Assembly: GCA_040274725.1 (NCBI GenBank)
Contig: JBEMAQ010000020.1
Location: forward strand, 12,097-76,096
Direction: 5' to 3'
Length of the DNA stretch: 64,000 nucleotides
DNA from: Solibacillus sp040274725
GTDB lineage: Bacteria > Bacillota > Bacilli > Bacillales_A > Planococcaceae
In this document: in pieces, positions 52,793 through 61,493 of the stretch
Numbering within the stretch: the stretch's first letter is position 1
Layout of the letters: every line of letters begins with the position of its first letter
Program-made: the position numbers and the translations under genes
The notes under the pieces: model-generated
Databases searched by the model: none
What the model was told of the DNA's origin: nothing
What the model saw: the letters and a program-made list of their open reading frames with translations, nothing else

Positions 52793-54562
52793 TTAGATTT
52801 TAAATTCACTCACAACGGTGCGCAGATCGTCTGCCTGTTTTGCTAGTTCAAGTGAGCTTGCGTTAATTTCTTGCATCGAAGCCGAGCCCTGAATGGCAGC
52901 AGCAGCTGATTTTTCGGTGTTGTGTGCCGAGTTACGTGCAAACAGATCTACCTCAAGGAATGTTGTGGCAACGCCGTTACTAGACGCTAATGTTTGTTCA
53001 ATTTGCTCCACCATTTGTGTTAAAACCGCTGTTGTGTGCTCTGTTTGCTGTAAAATCGCCTGTAGAGACGTCGTCGTTTCATTTGTTACTTCAACCCCGC
53101 GAATAACCGTTTGTACGCCAGCTTCATTTTGTGCGATAATGGATGTTATTTCTTGCTGAATGGACGAAACAATCGCTGTTACTTCACTCGCAGCTGTTTG
53201 TGATTGCGTCGCTAACTTTTTCACTTCATCAGCAACGACCGCAAAGCCTTTTCCGTGTTCACCTGCACGTGCGGCCTCAATCGCTGCATTGAGCGAGAGT
53301 AAATTGGTTTGCTCAGAGATGGCTGTAATTGTTGCGATAATGGATGTGATTTCGGCTGATTTTTTACTAAGTGCCCCGACAATGGCAGTTGTAGAAGCCA
53401 TTGTTTCTTCAATTTCAAGCATAACCTTCGATGATTGCAGAACCGAGTCACTTCCTTGGTAGGCGGCTGTCTTCATCATACTAGCAGAAGTTTGTACATG
53501 CTGTGCCTGACGATTTAATTCATGCATAGATTGTTCAAGATGTTGCATTTCATTTTTTGCGCTTGCAATATGTTGTGTAATTTGTGTGCTATTTGTGGCC
53601 GTATCCATCGTCGCGTTCGCAATTGAATCAATTGTTTGTGCGTTTTCATCGGCAAGCGCCATTAATTCCTGTGAGCTACCTGATACATTTTCTGCTAGAT
53701 TGGATACGCGCTTAATAAGTGTAGCGATCGATTCAATCAATACATTTGTCGAACCGGCAATTTGCGCAAATTCATCCTTTGTTTTTACATGAACGCGACG
53801 GGTTAAATCACCACCAGCCTGCGCGATATCTAAAATGGATGTATTGATCTTCTCGGTATTGCGCTTTAATGATTTGTTTAAGAAATAGCCGAGCGAAATG
53901 GTTAACACGACAGAGACAATGGCGAGCAGAAGCGACGAGACATTTGAAGCAAATGCTGTACGCTCTAATTGTTTAATCGTCTCCTCGTTACGTGTTTGAA
54001 GCTGACTAATTAATAGGTCTGTATGGTCATCAATATAGTTTTTTAAATTTTGCGTGTTACTATTTTTTAATAAACGTGAAGCATTTTCAAAGCCATGCGT
54101 TGTGCGTAGTGCGATCACACTTTCAGAATACGTCATATAGTTCGAATAAAATTGCTGAATTAAGCTGAGCGTATTGTGCTCCTGCTCCAAATCTTCTAGC
54201 GATGTAGCGAGCGTCGTTAACGTTACCTCAATTTTTTGCTTCATTTCGTCATATAATGTCAGTGCGGTCTCTTCACCTGTGATAATATAAGTTTGTTCAT
54301 AGTTAGAAAGCTTCGCAATTTCACTAGCTAAATCATTAATTTGTATTTGTTGCTGCAAATTATGATCAGCAAATTGCCGTAAATTCTGTTGAAGATTAGT
54401 CGTATTAGCATAAGAAAGAACGTTCATTGCGATAATAATTGCTAAAAGAATGGCAAAACTAATAGTAATACGCCCACGAATTAAGTGATGAAATTTAGAC
54501 TTCCCCTCCTGTGGATTCTTTGTTTTTTTTGTTGTAAATGTCTTATTTTTCTCTTTTTTCAT
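52793..54562 (-). CDS. Methyl-accepting chemotaxis protein (4HB-type sensor)
   Basis: A 589-residue receptor. Start at the ATG 54562 behind AGGTGAAAAGC; an ATG three codons earlier is possible. There are two membrane helices (about 30-55 and 205-230) with a helical-bundle sensor between them, then HAMP, then the long signalling coiled coil. The hairpin tip SEQTNLLSLNAAIEAARAGE and the following HGKGFAVVADEVKKLATQS are highly conserved. It would pass a signal to CheA/CheW. No che genes are in the window. Ligand unknown. Confidence 0.92.
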   Translation of the reverse strand: MKKEKNKTFTTKKTKNPQEGKSKFHHLIRGRITISFAILLAIIIAMNVLSYANTTNLQQNLRQFADHNLQQQIQINDLASEIAKLSNYEQTYIITGEETALTLYDEMKQKIEVTLTTLATSLEDLEQEHNTLSLIQQFYSNYMTYSESVIALRTTHGFENASRLLKNSNTQNLKNYIDDHTDLLISQLQTRNEETIKQLERTAFASNVSSLLLAIVSVVLTISLGYFLNKSLKRNTEKINTSILDIAQAGGDLTRRVHVKTKDEFAQIAGSTNVLIESIATLIKRVSNLAENVSGSSQELMALADENAQTIDSIANATMDTATNSTQITQHIASAKNEMQHLEQSMHELNRQAQHVQTSASMMKTAAYQGSDSVLQSSKVMLEIEETMASTTAIVGALSKKSAEITSIIATITAISEQTNLLSLNAAIEAARAGEHGKGFAVVADEVKKLATQSQTAASEVTAIVSSIQQEITSIIAQNEAGVQTVIRGVEVTNETTTSLQAILQQTEHTTAVLTQMVEQIEQTLASSNGVATTFLEVDLFARNSAHNTEKSAAAAIQGSASMQEINASSLELAKQADDLRTVVSEFKI

Positions 54563-54666
54563 GCTTTTCACCTAATTTCTGAAAAATCAATGTTTTTACA
54601 TTCTACTATAAAGTAAGTGGAAATTATATAATTTATTGTAAATAAACACAAAAGGATGGGAATTTA

Positions 54667-54891
54667 TTGGAAAAATCATTTTATCATTATGTTTTAACGT
54701 TTCGAGGGGGAGATTGGTCGGATGAGAAAGCACGTTTTGCAGAGGCAACTTTTGAAGACAGTGCCTTTCCAAAAACAGCTACATCATTTGATGAATTGTC
54801 ACATTATATTGAAATGCAGTCGAATGAGTTTTTAACGACGTCAGCATTTGATGCACTCTGGCATTTATATGAGCTGAAATATAGTTTTTAG
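54667..54891 (+). CDS. yozE: YozE-family small SAM-like protein
   Basis: A 74-residue cytoplasmic protein of the UPF0346/YozE family, the same length as B. subtilis YozE. KSFYHYVLTFRGGDWSDEKA, FPKTATSFDELSHYIE and SAFDALWHLYE match the family. The start is TTG after AAAGGATGGG. The fold is SAM-like and the function is unknown; the gene is common across Bacillales and Lactobacillales. Confidence 0.88.
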   Translation: MEKSFYHYVLTFRGGDWSDEKARFAEATFEDSAFPKTATSFDELSHYIEMQSNEFLTTSAFDALWHLYELKYSF

Positions 54892-55038
54892 GCTTTTTCT
54901 TTTGGGGATTTTTGAAGTGACGTAAAAGAAAGTAGTTAAATTGTCGGACTTTTCCTTGCAAGACGTCTAACAATTGCATAACTATGCGAAAGCTAGTAAT
55001 ATTTAGTATGAATTCAAATACGAAAAGAGGTCCTATTT

Positions 55039-55746
55039 ATGAGCATCCACATTAACGCTAAACAAGGCGAAATTGCTGAAATCGTATTATTACCAGGAGA
55101 TCCACTGCGTGCAAAATATATCGCAGAAACGTTCTTAGAAGATGTCGTGCAATACAACGAAGTACGTAATATTTTCGGTTATACAGGTACATATAAAGGG
55201 AAGCGCGTATCTGTCCAAGGTACGGGTATGGGTGTACCATCTATTTCAATTTACGTAAACGAGCTGATGGCTGAATACGGCGTACAAAAGTTAATCCGCG
55301 TTGGTACATGTGGCGCAATCCAAAAAGACGTAAAAGTGCGTGACGTGATCATCGCCCAAACGTCGTCAACAGACTCTGCCATCAACCGCGTAGCATTCGG
55401 TGGCACAATCGACTTTGCACCAACAGCAGACTTTGATTTATTATTAAAAGCATACAACGCGTCAAAAGAAGTAGGCTTAAACGTACGTGTAGGAAACATC
55501 TTCACGGCTGACCAGTTCTACTCAGACGAAGCACAAAACGAAAAATTAGCTGCATACGGCGTGCTAGCTGTAGAAATGGAAACATCAGCACTTTACACAT
55601 TAGCTGCAAAATATGGCCGTCAAGCGTTAACAGTGTTAACAGTATCTGACCATATTATTACAGGTGAGGTTACTTCTGCGGAAGAAAGACAGACTACTTT
55701 TAATGACATGATGATTGTCGCACTTGAAGCGGCGATTGCGGAGTAG
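55039..55746 (+). CDS. deoD: Purine nucleoside phosphorylase, DeoD type
   Basis: A 235-residue hexameric enzyme that splits purine (deoxy)nucleosides with phosphate, for salvage. Signature blocks are VLLPGDPLRAKYIAETFL, VSVQGTGMGVPSISIYVNEL, LIRVGTCGAIQ, AVEMETSALYTLAA and the catalytic Asp in TVSDHIITGE. AAAGAGGTCC precedes the start. It could use the nucleosides released by the surface nucleotidase encoded upstream in the window. Confidence 0.96.
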   Translation: MSIHINAKQGEIAEIVLLPGDPLRAKYIAETFLEDVVQYNEVRNIFGYTGTYKGKRVSVQGTGMGVPSISIYVNELMAEYGVQKLIRVGTCGAIQKDVKVRDVIIAQTSSTDSAINRVAFGGTIDFAPTADFDLLLKAYNASKEVGLNVRVGNIFTADQFYSDEAQNEKLAAYGVLAVEMETSALYTLAAKYGRQALTVLTVSDHIITGEVTSAEERQTTFNDMMIVALEAAIAE

Positions 55747-55778
55747 TTGTAGTAAGTTTCTATAGACTTCAAATAATT

Positions 55779-55848
55779 AGCGAGAGACCAAAAGAGACCA
55801 ACGTGATTTTTCACAGGTTATCGAAAAGGTCACTCGCTTTTTCTTTTT
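55779..55848 (+). terminator. Terminator of deoD
   Basis: AGCGAGAGACC pairs with GGTCACTCGCT (one mismatch) around a long loop, then TTTTTCTTTTT. Confidence 0.6.
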
Positions 55849-55923
55849 GCGCTCTATCAATGTGAGCATAAGTATGTAGTGTGAATCAGGTCTGTTCATT
55901 AGTTGCTATTAGCTTAATAAGCA

Positions 55924-56316
55924 TTAAAATATGCCGAAAAAATTAGTTGTGATCGTCAAAATGATTATGCTGATTACTAACAATAATTCGAGAATCGTCG
56001 CAAGGAAGGCTTTTCTGTTTTCTGCATATTTCCATTCCATAAATGCACGTAATAGTTCAGATACGATTAAGAAAATCACGGTAATAAACCATATTTGGAA
56101 ATACCAAGGGGTGTCGAATTCAGTATTGTTCTCTGTAGATAAGTGGATAAAAACCGCAATAATTATAAAAACGATTCGTACAGACCAATCTAACTTTTTA
56201 TGCTTTTGGTTCATGTGATGATAAGAAAACGGTTTCTTTCTGCCGACACCTAATAACTTTCTAACGGTATAGTTAAAAATAATTAACAGTAAAGCTAGGG
56301 AGATAAAAAAAATCAA
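55924..56316 (-). CDS. DUF4181 membrane protein, 5' end uncertain
   Basis: A 130-residue protein with four membrane helices in the DUF4181 pattern (VRKLLGVGRKKPFSYHHMNQ, KLDWSVRIVFIIIAVFIHLS, FLIVSELLRAFMEWKYAENR). The only standard start is TTG 56316, without a ribosome site. Protein-like codons (YDFDLKNV) continue upstream to a TAG with no ATG. The start may have been lost, so the gene may be weakly expressed or a recent pseudogene. Function unknown. Confidence 0.65.
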   Translation of the reverse strand: MIFFISLALLLIIFNYTVRKLLGVGRKKPFSYHHMNQKHKKLDWSVRIVFIIIAVFIHLSTENNTEFDTPWYFQIWFITVIFLIVSELLRAFMEWKYAENRKAFLATILELLLVISIIILTITTNFFGIF

Positions 56317-56729
56317 TACATTTTTTAGGTCAAAGTCATACTATTGTACCCAGCTCCTAGATCATCTTTATAATTGACGCAATAGTATATCTATTAAATT
56401 ATATCGAAGTTAACTATTTATTGGTATGAAAAGGATTTTTAATAACTTATTTCTCTGTTATTCAAGAGGCCCCTCACATAGTAATTCAGTGCAAATGTAT
56501 GTGTCAGCTTTAATTGCGAAACTTGTACTATTTACTAGGTTGAAAAATAATGCATTAATTAATAGCTAAGTCGAATGAATGTAGAACGTGTCCTGTGAGC
56601 TTTTGAAATTTGGATTGTAGTACCTCCACAGTTTAGGTGAGTGCTATTGGTCATACTGCTACAGCCACATGAATTGAGGTAGTTTATTTAATGGGTTATA
56701 CTTGAAATATTGAGAAGGAGAGATAAAAT
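56317..56729. other. 410-bp intergenic stretch before the nuclease-like gene
   Basis: AT-rich. I see no gene, no clear repeat and no hairpin with a U-tract; it probably holds the promoter of the gene at 56730. Confidence 0.4.
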
Positions 56730-57473
56730 ATGGCAACTATTTATGAGCAGTTGAAAGAAGTATTAGCAGGGCGTGAAGGTGAGATAGTAACAGCAACAGA
56801 TCTAAAGGAACAGTTGTATATAAAATACGGCAAAAATAAAGCAAGCATATTGCTATCGGATTATTGTTATAACCGTTATAACGAGGGAATTTTATTTAAA
56901 AAGCATTTATTTCAATATCTTGACCGTAATATGTATAAATATTTAGGTGAGAACGCATTGTATACAGGACTTATTTTCCAAAAGAAGAAAGGTGAAGAAA
57001 GCGAGCGGATTGTAGGGGAATGGATTAACGGTGTGAAATATATGCAACAGGAAGAACTGAGTAAAGCACAAATCAATCAATTGTACACTCAGTATAATGA
57101 AATTTGGCGTTATGAGGTGCATGTTTTACAAAATAAACCTACAGAGTTACGTCATTTAATGGGACGTATGGGGGAGTTTTTATGCGTGCTTCAAACAGAT
57201 GGAAAACTAGCGTTGCATGTAAATGAGCCTGGTTATGATGTCATCAGCGCGAATGGTCGTAAAATTAGCGTGAAAACCACAGCCCAGACGAATGGTTTTA
57301 TAGCGATTAATCGCAATACATTTCATTTGTTTGATGATTTATTCATTGTTCAGTATAAGAATGATATGTTTCAAGTTGTGTTTTTTGGAGATAAAGAACA
57401 AATTATTGATAGCTGTCGCATTTATGAAAATACATATGAACTTGATCTATCTAAATTGAAAAAGTTGTCATGA
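56730..57473 (+). CDS. Nuclease-like DUF protein (PD-(D/E)XK-like core), DUF6998/DUF7225 type
   Basis: A 247-residue protein. The N-terminal half (1-90) is a helical DNA-binding-like part (IYEQLKEVLAGREGEIVTAT; KNKASILLSDYCYNRYNEG). The C-terminal half has MGRMGEFLCVLQTDG, PGYDVISANGRKISVKTTAQ and LFIVQYKNDMFQVVFFGDKE. The Glu, Asp and Lys spacing recalls PD-(D/E)XK nucleases, with the usual E-x-K written S-V-K. I recall such domains as DUF6998, in restriction-like proteins; the name is from memory. AAGGAGAG precedes the start. No methylase is adjacent. Confidence 0.6.
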   Translation: MATIYEQLKEVLAGREGEIVTATDLKEQLYIKYGKNKASILLSDYCYNRYNEGILFKKHLFQYLDRNMYKYLGENALYTGLIFQKKKGEESERIVGEWINGVKYMQQEELSKAQINQLYTQYNEIWRYEVHVLQNKPTELRHLMGRMGEFLCVLQTDGKLALHVNEPGYDVISANGRKISVKTTAQTNGFIAINRNTFHLFDDLFIVQYKNDMFQVVFFGDKEQIIDSCRIYENTYELDLSKLKKLS

Positions 57474-57490
57474 GAATGATTTGAATTTCT

Positions 57491-57577
57491 TTAGTTATGG
57501 AGCAGCACAATTGAAAACAACAAACCAAAAACCGAAAAAGCACTGAATAAAATATCCGTTGTATTATAGGTTGACAT
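57491..57577 (-). CDS. Tiny membrane peptide resembling TxpA/holin-like type I toxins
   Basis: A 28-residue peptide opening MSTYNTTDILF and continuing with one hydrophobic helix (SAFSVFGLLFSIVLLHN). The second of two ATGs is best spaced after TTGGAGGTAA. The MSTY opening and single helix recall TxpA and the 'putative holin-like toxin' peptides of Bacillales. It is convergent with the gene at 56730, with no terminator between, so that gene's transcript could run antisense to it. No longer charged tail is present. Confidence 0.45.
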   Translation of the reverse strand: MSTYNTTDILFSAFSVFGLLFSIVLLHN

Positions 57578-57737
57578 ATTCATTTACCTCCAAATTAGCG
57601 TAAAAATTTAGTCTACTAACATGATAACACAACAGAATTATGTATAAATATAAATTTTTAAGGGATGGATGAAAGAATGGCGCACGGGGATACTGCTAGA
57701 ACAAAAGCGTAGTTAAACGTTAACTTAATCGGTGAGC

Positions 57738-57944
57738 GACTAGACCTGCTATTAGCACAATCTATGCATGTATACATGTGGATCATCCAAAGGCAGCGGT
57801 GTTTGAAACAGAGTGCTTCGTTGTTTCCACGATTCATCAAAATGGTTTTTAGCCAGTAGAAGCATGCAGTTATATAGCGAATTTTGTCGAAAAAACGTGT
57901 CGCTACAAAGCGAGAGGCATGACGTTACAAATATTAGAAAAATA
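57738..57944 (+). pseudogene. Decayed fragment of an unknown protein
   Basis: One frame reads ATRPAISTIYACIHVDHPKA, then AVFETECFVVSTIHQNGF, a stop (TAG), then PVEACSYIANFVEKTCRYKA to a final TAA. Protein-like sequence on both sides of one stop suggests a broken gene; no start is seen. Confidence 0.3.
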
Positions 57945-57979
57945 AATATAAAAAATTTTCTGCAAACAATATGGGCGTA

Positions 57980-58021
57980 AAAAGACAACAATTCTTAAAT
58001 TATGATGAATTGTTGTCTTTT
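57980..58021. terminator. Strong hairpin, orphan terminator
   Basis: Perfect 15-bp stem AAAAGACAACAATTC/GAATTGTTGTCTTTT; usable in both directions. It probably served the decayed gene before it. Confidence 0.65.
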
Positions 58022-58236
58022 GTACGTTTTTTTAGTGCGTATAGAAAACTATAAAAATGCTTTAATTAGAATAATTATAAAAAGTCAAAAAAATGTAACT
58101 TTTAATTAAACTAGAAGTAACCTATAATGATTGAAGTTGATAATGAATTTCTCGTCTAGTTGAAATTATATTACTTTCACAATTTTTGCTTTGTCGACTG
58201 AAGAGAAATACGATAAAACAGGGGCGGTGATGGGTT

Positions 58237-58374
58237 ATGACATTCCAAGAAAAAAATCCATATTACGAATATTTCAATGTAACTTCAATTGAACAATTAG
58301 AGCAATGTTTTATTCAAGTGAACGAGGAAATGGCGCAGCTTAATACAACAGAAGAATTTGAAATGGCCAGTTAA
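58237..58374 (+). CDS. Small hypothetical acidic protein, 45 residues
   Basis: Begins MTFQEKNPYYEYFNVTSIEQ and continues LEQCFIQVNEEMAQ to the stop. A GGGGCGGTG lies upstream and a good terminator follows at 58409, which supports a real transcript. A TATAAT is about 110 bp upstream. No family recognised; soluble and helical in its second half. Confidence 0.5.
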   Translation: MTFQEKNPYYEYFNVTSIEQLEQCFIQVNEEMAQLNTTEEFEMAS

Positions 58375-58408
58375 TTCATGAACGCAATGAGGTACAGGAA
58401 CGTGGAGG

Positions 58409-58437
58409 CAGCATTTAATAGCGAATGCTGTTTTTTA
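58409..58437 (+). terminator. Terminator of the 45-residue gene
   Basis: CAGCATT/AATGCTG stem followed by TTTTTTATTTT. Confidence 0.7.
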
Positions 58438-58547
58438 TTTTGTCGAAAAATGATGGATAAAGAAAGAGCCGCACCTTCTAGCAGTATGGCTCTAAAATTA
58501 CAGACTTTAACGAGCGGGAAAGCTCACTTCTTTAGAGGTAGGAGTTA

Positions 58548-59648
58548 TCAGGAAGCGAAGAAATACCAAAGCATCGCAAGGACAAGAAGTGTAACAAGTA
58601 TTGCAATTGTGACACGTAGTGGTGAGATTGGTGCGTCACCGCTTACTTTGCCGGTTTGTCCGTTCACCATAAATTGATACACTTTGTCTTTAAATTGGAA
58701 TGATGATAGCCAAATCGGTACGAGTAAATATTTATACGTAATGTTTTCATGTGTTGTTGAAAATTGAACATTTGATACGGAATCCGCATGATGGTTGCGA
58801 CGAATAGTATTTTCAATTTGGTCTTCTAAATGCGCATGAATTTCCTTACGTGCTAAATTCCAGCCTTCTTTTAGCCCGATGCTATAGCGCTCAGCTAAAA
58901 AGCCTGTTACATATTCCGGCTGGTACACTTTATTGTTGAGCACATTGAACGGCTTTAATTCATTGAGCATATTGCGGTCATAACGCGTTGACGCCATAAT
59001 GAGATGATCATCAATAAATTCCTGGTAAAAGCCACTTGTCGTGTACCAATCTGTTTCTGTACGTTCCTTGCCGTCGCGATCTTTGACGGTGCGGTCGATT
59101 CCATATTTCGCGGTATAGCGTGAGCTTGTTTTTGTGTCGAAGGTCCAGTACGGGATGTAGACCCCTTCAAAAGCATCCGCCCGCGCACTACGCTTCGCCT
59201 CACTTGGCGTAAACCACTTTCCTTTAATCCACGTTTGAAAGTTTTCTCCAGCCTGCTTGTCGGTTACCTCAAAAACGCACACGCCGTTTGGTGCGAGTGA
59301 ATTTGTATCATTGGATTCCATTACTTGATTCGAGCCGCAATAAGGGCAGCTGTCAGCGGTTTGTAGTGCGTCGTAAATCGTTTCAGCAGAGCAAGACTTA
59401 CAAATGACGGTCTTTTTGTCTGTTCCCCAGTCAAAATTGCCTGTTTGCTCCGCCGTTGAAAAATCCAGCTCCTGTGCTACTTGATCGTCCTCGTTTTCAG
59501 GGCGTGCGATATCGGTTTCATGACCACAATAAGGACATTTTAAATTGCCGGCGTTTGGATTGAATTCAATCGAAGCGCCACATGCGGTACATTCGGCATT
59601 AAAATCGAGCTTCGCCTCACGTGTGTTTTCCATTTCTTGCGTCGACAT
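58548..59648 (-). CDS. ydjG: YdjG-like zinc-ribbon membrane protein
   Basis: A 366-residue protein with two N-terminal zinc ribbons (CTACGASIEFNPNAGNLKCP with CGH; and CKSCSAETIY ... CPYCGS). A beta-rich middle follows (YIPYWTFDTKTSSRY), then a single C-terminal membrane helix (VTIAILVTLLVLAMLWYF). In B. subtilis YdjG works with YdjH and YdjI at the membrane and is linked to PspA (YdjF) and envelope stress. Here it follows ydjI directly; ydjH and pspA are not in the window. Confidence 0.82.
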   Translation of the reverse strand: MSTQEMENTREAKLDFNAECTACGASIEFNPNAGNLKCPYCGHETDIARPENEDDQVAQELDFSTAEQTGNFDWGTDKKTVICKSCSAETIYDALQTADSCPYCGSNQVMESNDTNSLAPNGVCVFEVTDKQAGENFQTWIKGKWFTPSEAKRSARADAFEGVYIPYWTFDTKTSSRYTAKYGIDRTVKDRDGKERTETDWYTTSGFYQEFIDDHLIMASTRYDRNMLNELKPFNVLNNKVYQPEYVTGFLAERYSIGLKEGWNLARKEIHAHLEDQIENTIRRNHHADSVSNVQFSTTHENITYKYLLVPIWLSSFQFKDKVYQFMVNGQTGKVSGDAPISPLRVTIAILVTLLVLAMLWYFFAS

Positions 59649-59662
59649 AGCGAGTTCACTCC

Positions 59663-61000
59663 TTATTTGATGTCGTTTTCATCGAATACATCGCCACACT
59701 CTGGGCAGAATTTCGGTGGTGATATTGGAATTGCTGGCTCCCAGCCGCATTTATCGCATGCGTAAGTAGGGGTTCCTTCTGGCTTTTTCGAGCCACAGTC
59801 ACTACAGAATTTCCCTTTATTGACCGTGCCACATGTACATGCCCAGCCATCCGCAGGCTTAGTCCCACCGCAGTTTGAACAAAATTTACTCGTATTCGTC
59901 GCGCCGCATGAGCAACTCCAGTTGTCTGCGCTTGAAGGTGGAGGTGCGGGTTGTTGTGCTGCCTGCTGTTGTGCATATTGCGCTTGACGATTTTGCTCGT
60001 TCATTTGGAATAGTTGTGCGGCATTCATTCCACCTGCCTGTTGTGCCATATTCATGCCCATAAAGCCTGTCATGGCGCCACCTTCATTGTTACCTGCCGC
60101 AATCATGGCATCTGCTTGTGCACCTGTTAAGTGAGCTGCTGCCATACCAGGGTCGCGCATCACGGCATTACGTTGCAATTGTTTAATCATGGCTTCGTCT
60201 TCTTCAGAGGCCTTTAGTGTACTTATGCCGAATGATACGACTGCAATACCGCGTGTTGCGAGCCATTTGTCGGATAATACTTTATTTAGTGCATCAGAGA
60301 GCGCTATTGTATGTGCGGGAATTTCACTATAGCGTACACCTTGAGCCGAAATTTGCGCAAAGGCTGGCTGAAGAGCGGTCATGAGCTCGGTTTTTAGTTG
60401 GCTATCAATTTGATCGCGCGTAAATTCGCGCTCGACGTTACCTGTTACGTTTGTATAAAAAAGTAATGGGTCGATAATTTTGTATGAATATTCACCGTGA
60501 CAGCGAATGGAAATGTCGATATCGAGCCCGATATTCCGGTCGATGACGCGGAACGGTACAGGAGAAGGGGTCCCGTATTTATTGCCGACAATCTCTTTTT
60601 TATTGAAGTAGTAAACACGTTGATCCTTCGGTGCCTCCCCACCAAATGTAAAGCGTTTCCCGATTTGTTTAAATGTTTCTTTAATACCTGTTGAGAGGTC
60701 AGGAGAGGCAAAAATAGAAGGTTCTGTTGATGTATCATAAACAAATTCACCTGGCTCTGCCGCGAATTCAACCACTTTTCCTTGTTCAACAATCATCATG
60801 CATTGTCCTTCATTGATTGCGATGATGGAGCCATTGCTAATAATGTTATCGCTGCCTTTATTGCTACCACGCTTTGTTGTCCGTTTTTGCCCCTTTGTTA
60901 CTAAAACATCTGCACTCATTGATTCACAGTAAAAATACTCACGCCATTGATCTTCTAAAACGCCTGTTAATGCACCAACACCAGTTTGTAATAAGCCCAT
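59663..61000 (-). CDS. ydjI: YdjI-like SPFH-domain protein with C-terminal zinc ribbons
   Basis: A 445-residue protein. The SPFH (band-7/flotillin-like, 'virion core') domain fills about 1-290 (VVEFAAEPGEFVYDTSTEPS; GEYSYKIIDPLLFYTNVTGN; SFGISTLKASEEDEAMIKQ). A Gln/Ala-rich linker (NRQAQYAQQQAAQQPAPPPS) follows. Then come three zinc-ribbon pairs (CSCGATNTSKFCSNCGG, CTCGTVNKGKFCSDCGS, CDKCGW...CPECGD), more than I recall in B. subtilis YdjI. With YdjG it would form a membrane-associated scaffold for stress or PspA recruitment. Only 14 bp separate the two genes. Confidence 0.85.
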   Translation of the reverse strand: MGLLQTGVGALTGVLEDQWREYFYCESMSADVLVTKGQKRTTKRGSNKGSDNIISNGSIIAINEGQCMMIVEQGKVVEFAAEPGEFVYDTSTEPSIFASPDLSTGIKETFKQIGKRFTFGGEAPKDQRVYYFNKKEIVGNKYGTPSPVPFRVIDRNIGLDIDISIRCHGEYSYKIIDPLLFYTNVTGNVEREFTRDQIDSQLKTELMTALQPAFAQISAQGVRYSEIPAHTIALSDALNKVLSDKWLATRGIAVVSFGISTLKASEEDEAMIKQLQRNAVMRDPGMAAAHLTGAQADAMIAAGNNEGGAMTGFMGMNMAQQAGGMNAAQLFQMNEQNRQAQYAQQQAAQQPAPPPSSADNWSCSCGATNTSKFCSNCGGTKPADGWACTCGTVNKGKFCSDCGSKKPEGTPTYACDKCGWEPAIPISPPKFCPECGDVFDENDIK

Positions 61001-61493
61001 GAGAAATCCCCACCTTTTTGTTTTTTATAGTCAGCGCTATTGACCGCGCAGAGCCACTAACTGAGGTTAATAAACTATTTTTTATGCTAGTAAAGGAAGA
61101 TAGAAACTAGAATTACTTATATTATATTCCTTTTTCAGAATTTTCCAATTTAATATATTACTCTTCTATAATATAAAATAATTGTTCAATATTTCAAGTT
61201 TTTTATGTAAATACAGAATAAATTTTCACAGGAGATTTTAATTAATGATTTCTAAAAAACGTATTTTTCTTAATATTCAGTTATTTTTTATTGTTTTAAG
61301 TTTGTTTTAAATGAATGAGTGAAAATTGACACAAAATAACTGCGCGAAAAAATAGTAAATTCAATGTGAATAATCTCCATAATATAGAAGGTACTGGTAT
61401 TGTTTGGTATAATATGTATGAACAGCGAATGTTACATATACATGTTATTTTTTAGTTTAAAAGACTAATCCAATCATAAATGGGGGAATCATT
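61001..61493. other. 490-bp intergenic stretch between ydjI and the second chemoreceptor
   Basis: Very AT-rich. It holds an extended -10 TGGTATAAT (61405-61413) about 80 bp before the chemoreceptor, and a TTGACA at 61326. It must also contain the ydjI promoter. No gene seen. Confidence 0.5.

Larger units (their letters stand above)
57584..58236. other. 650-bp stretch with a remnant, a terminator and promoters
   Basis: Contains the probable toxin promoter on the minus strand (TATCAT near 57617-57622), the decayed fragment 57738-57944, the hairpin 57980-58021, and a TATAAT at 58123-58128 likely used by the 45-residue gene. Confidence 0.45.
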
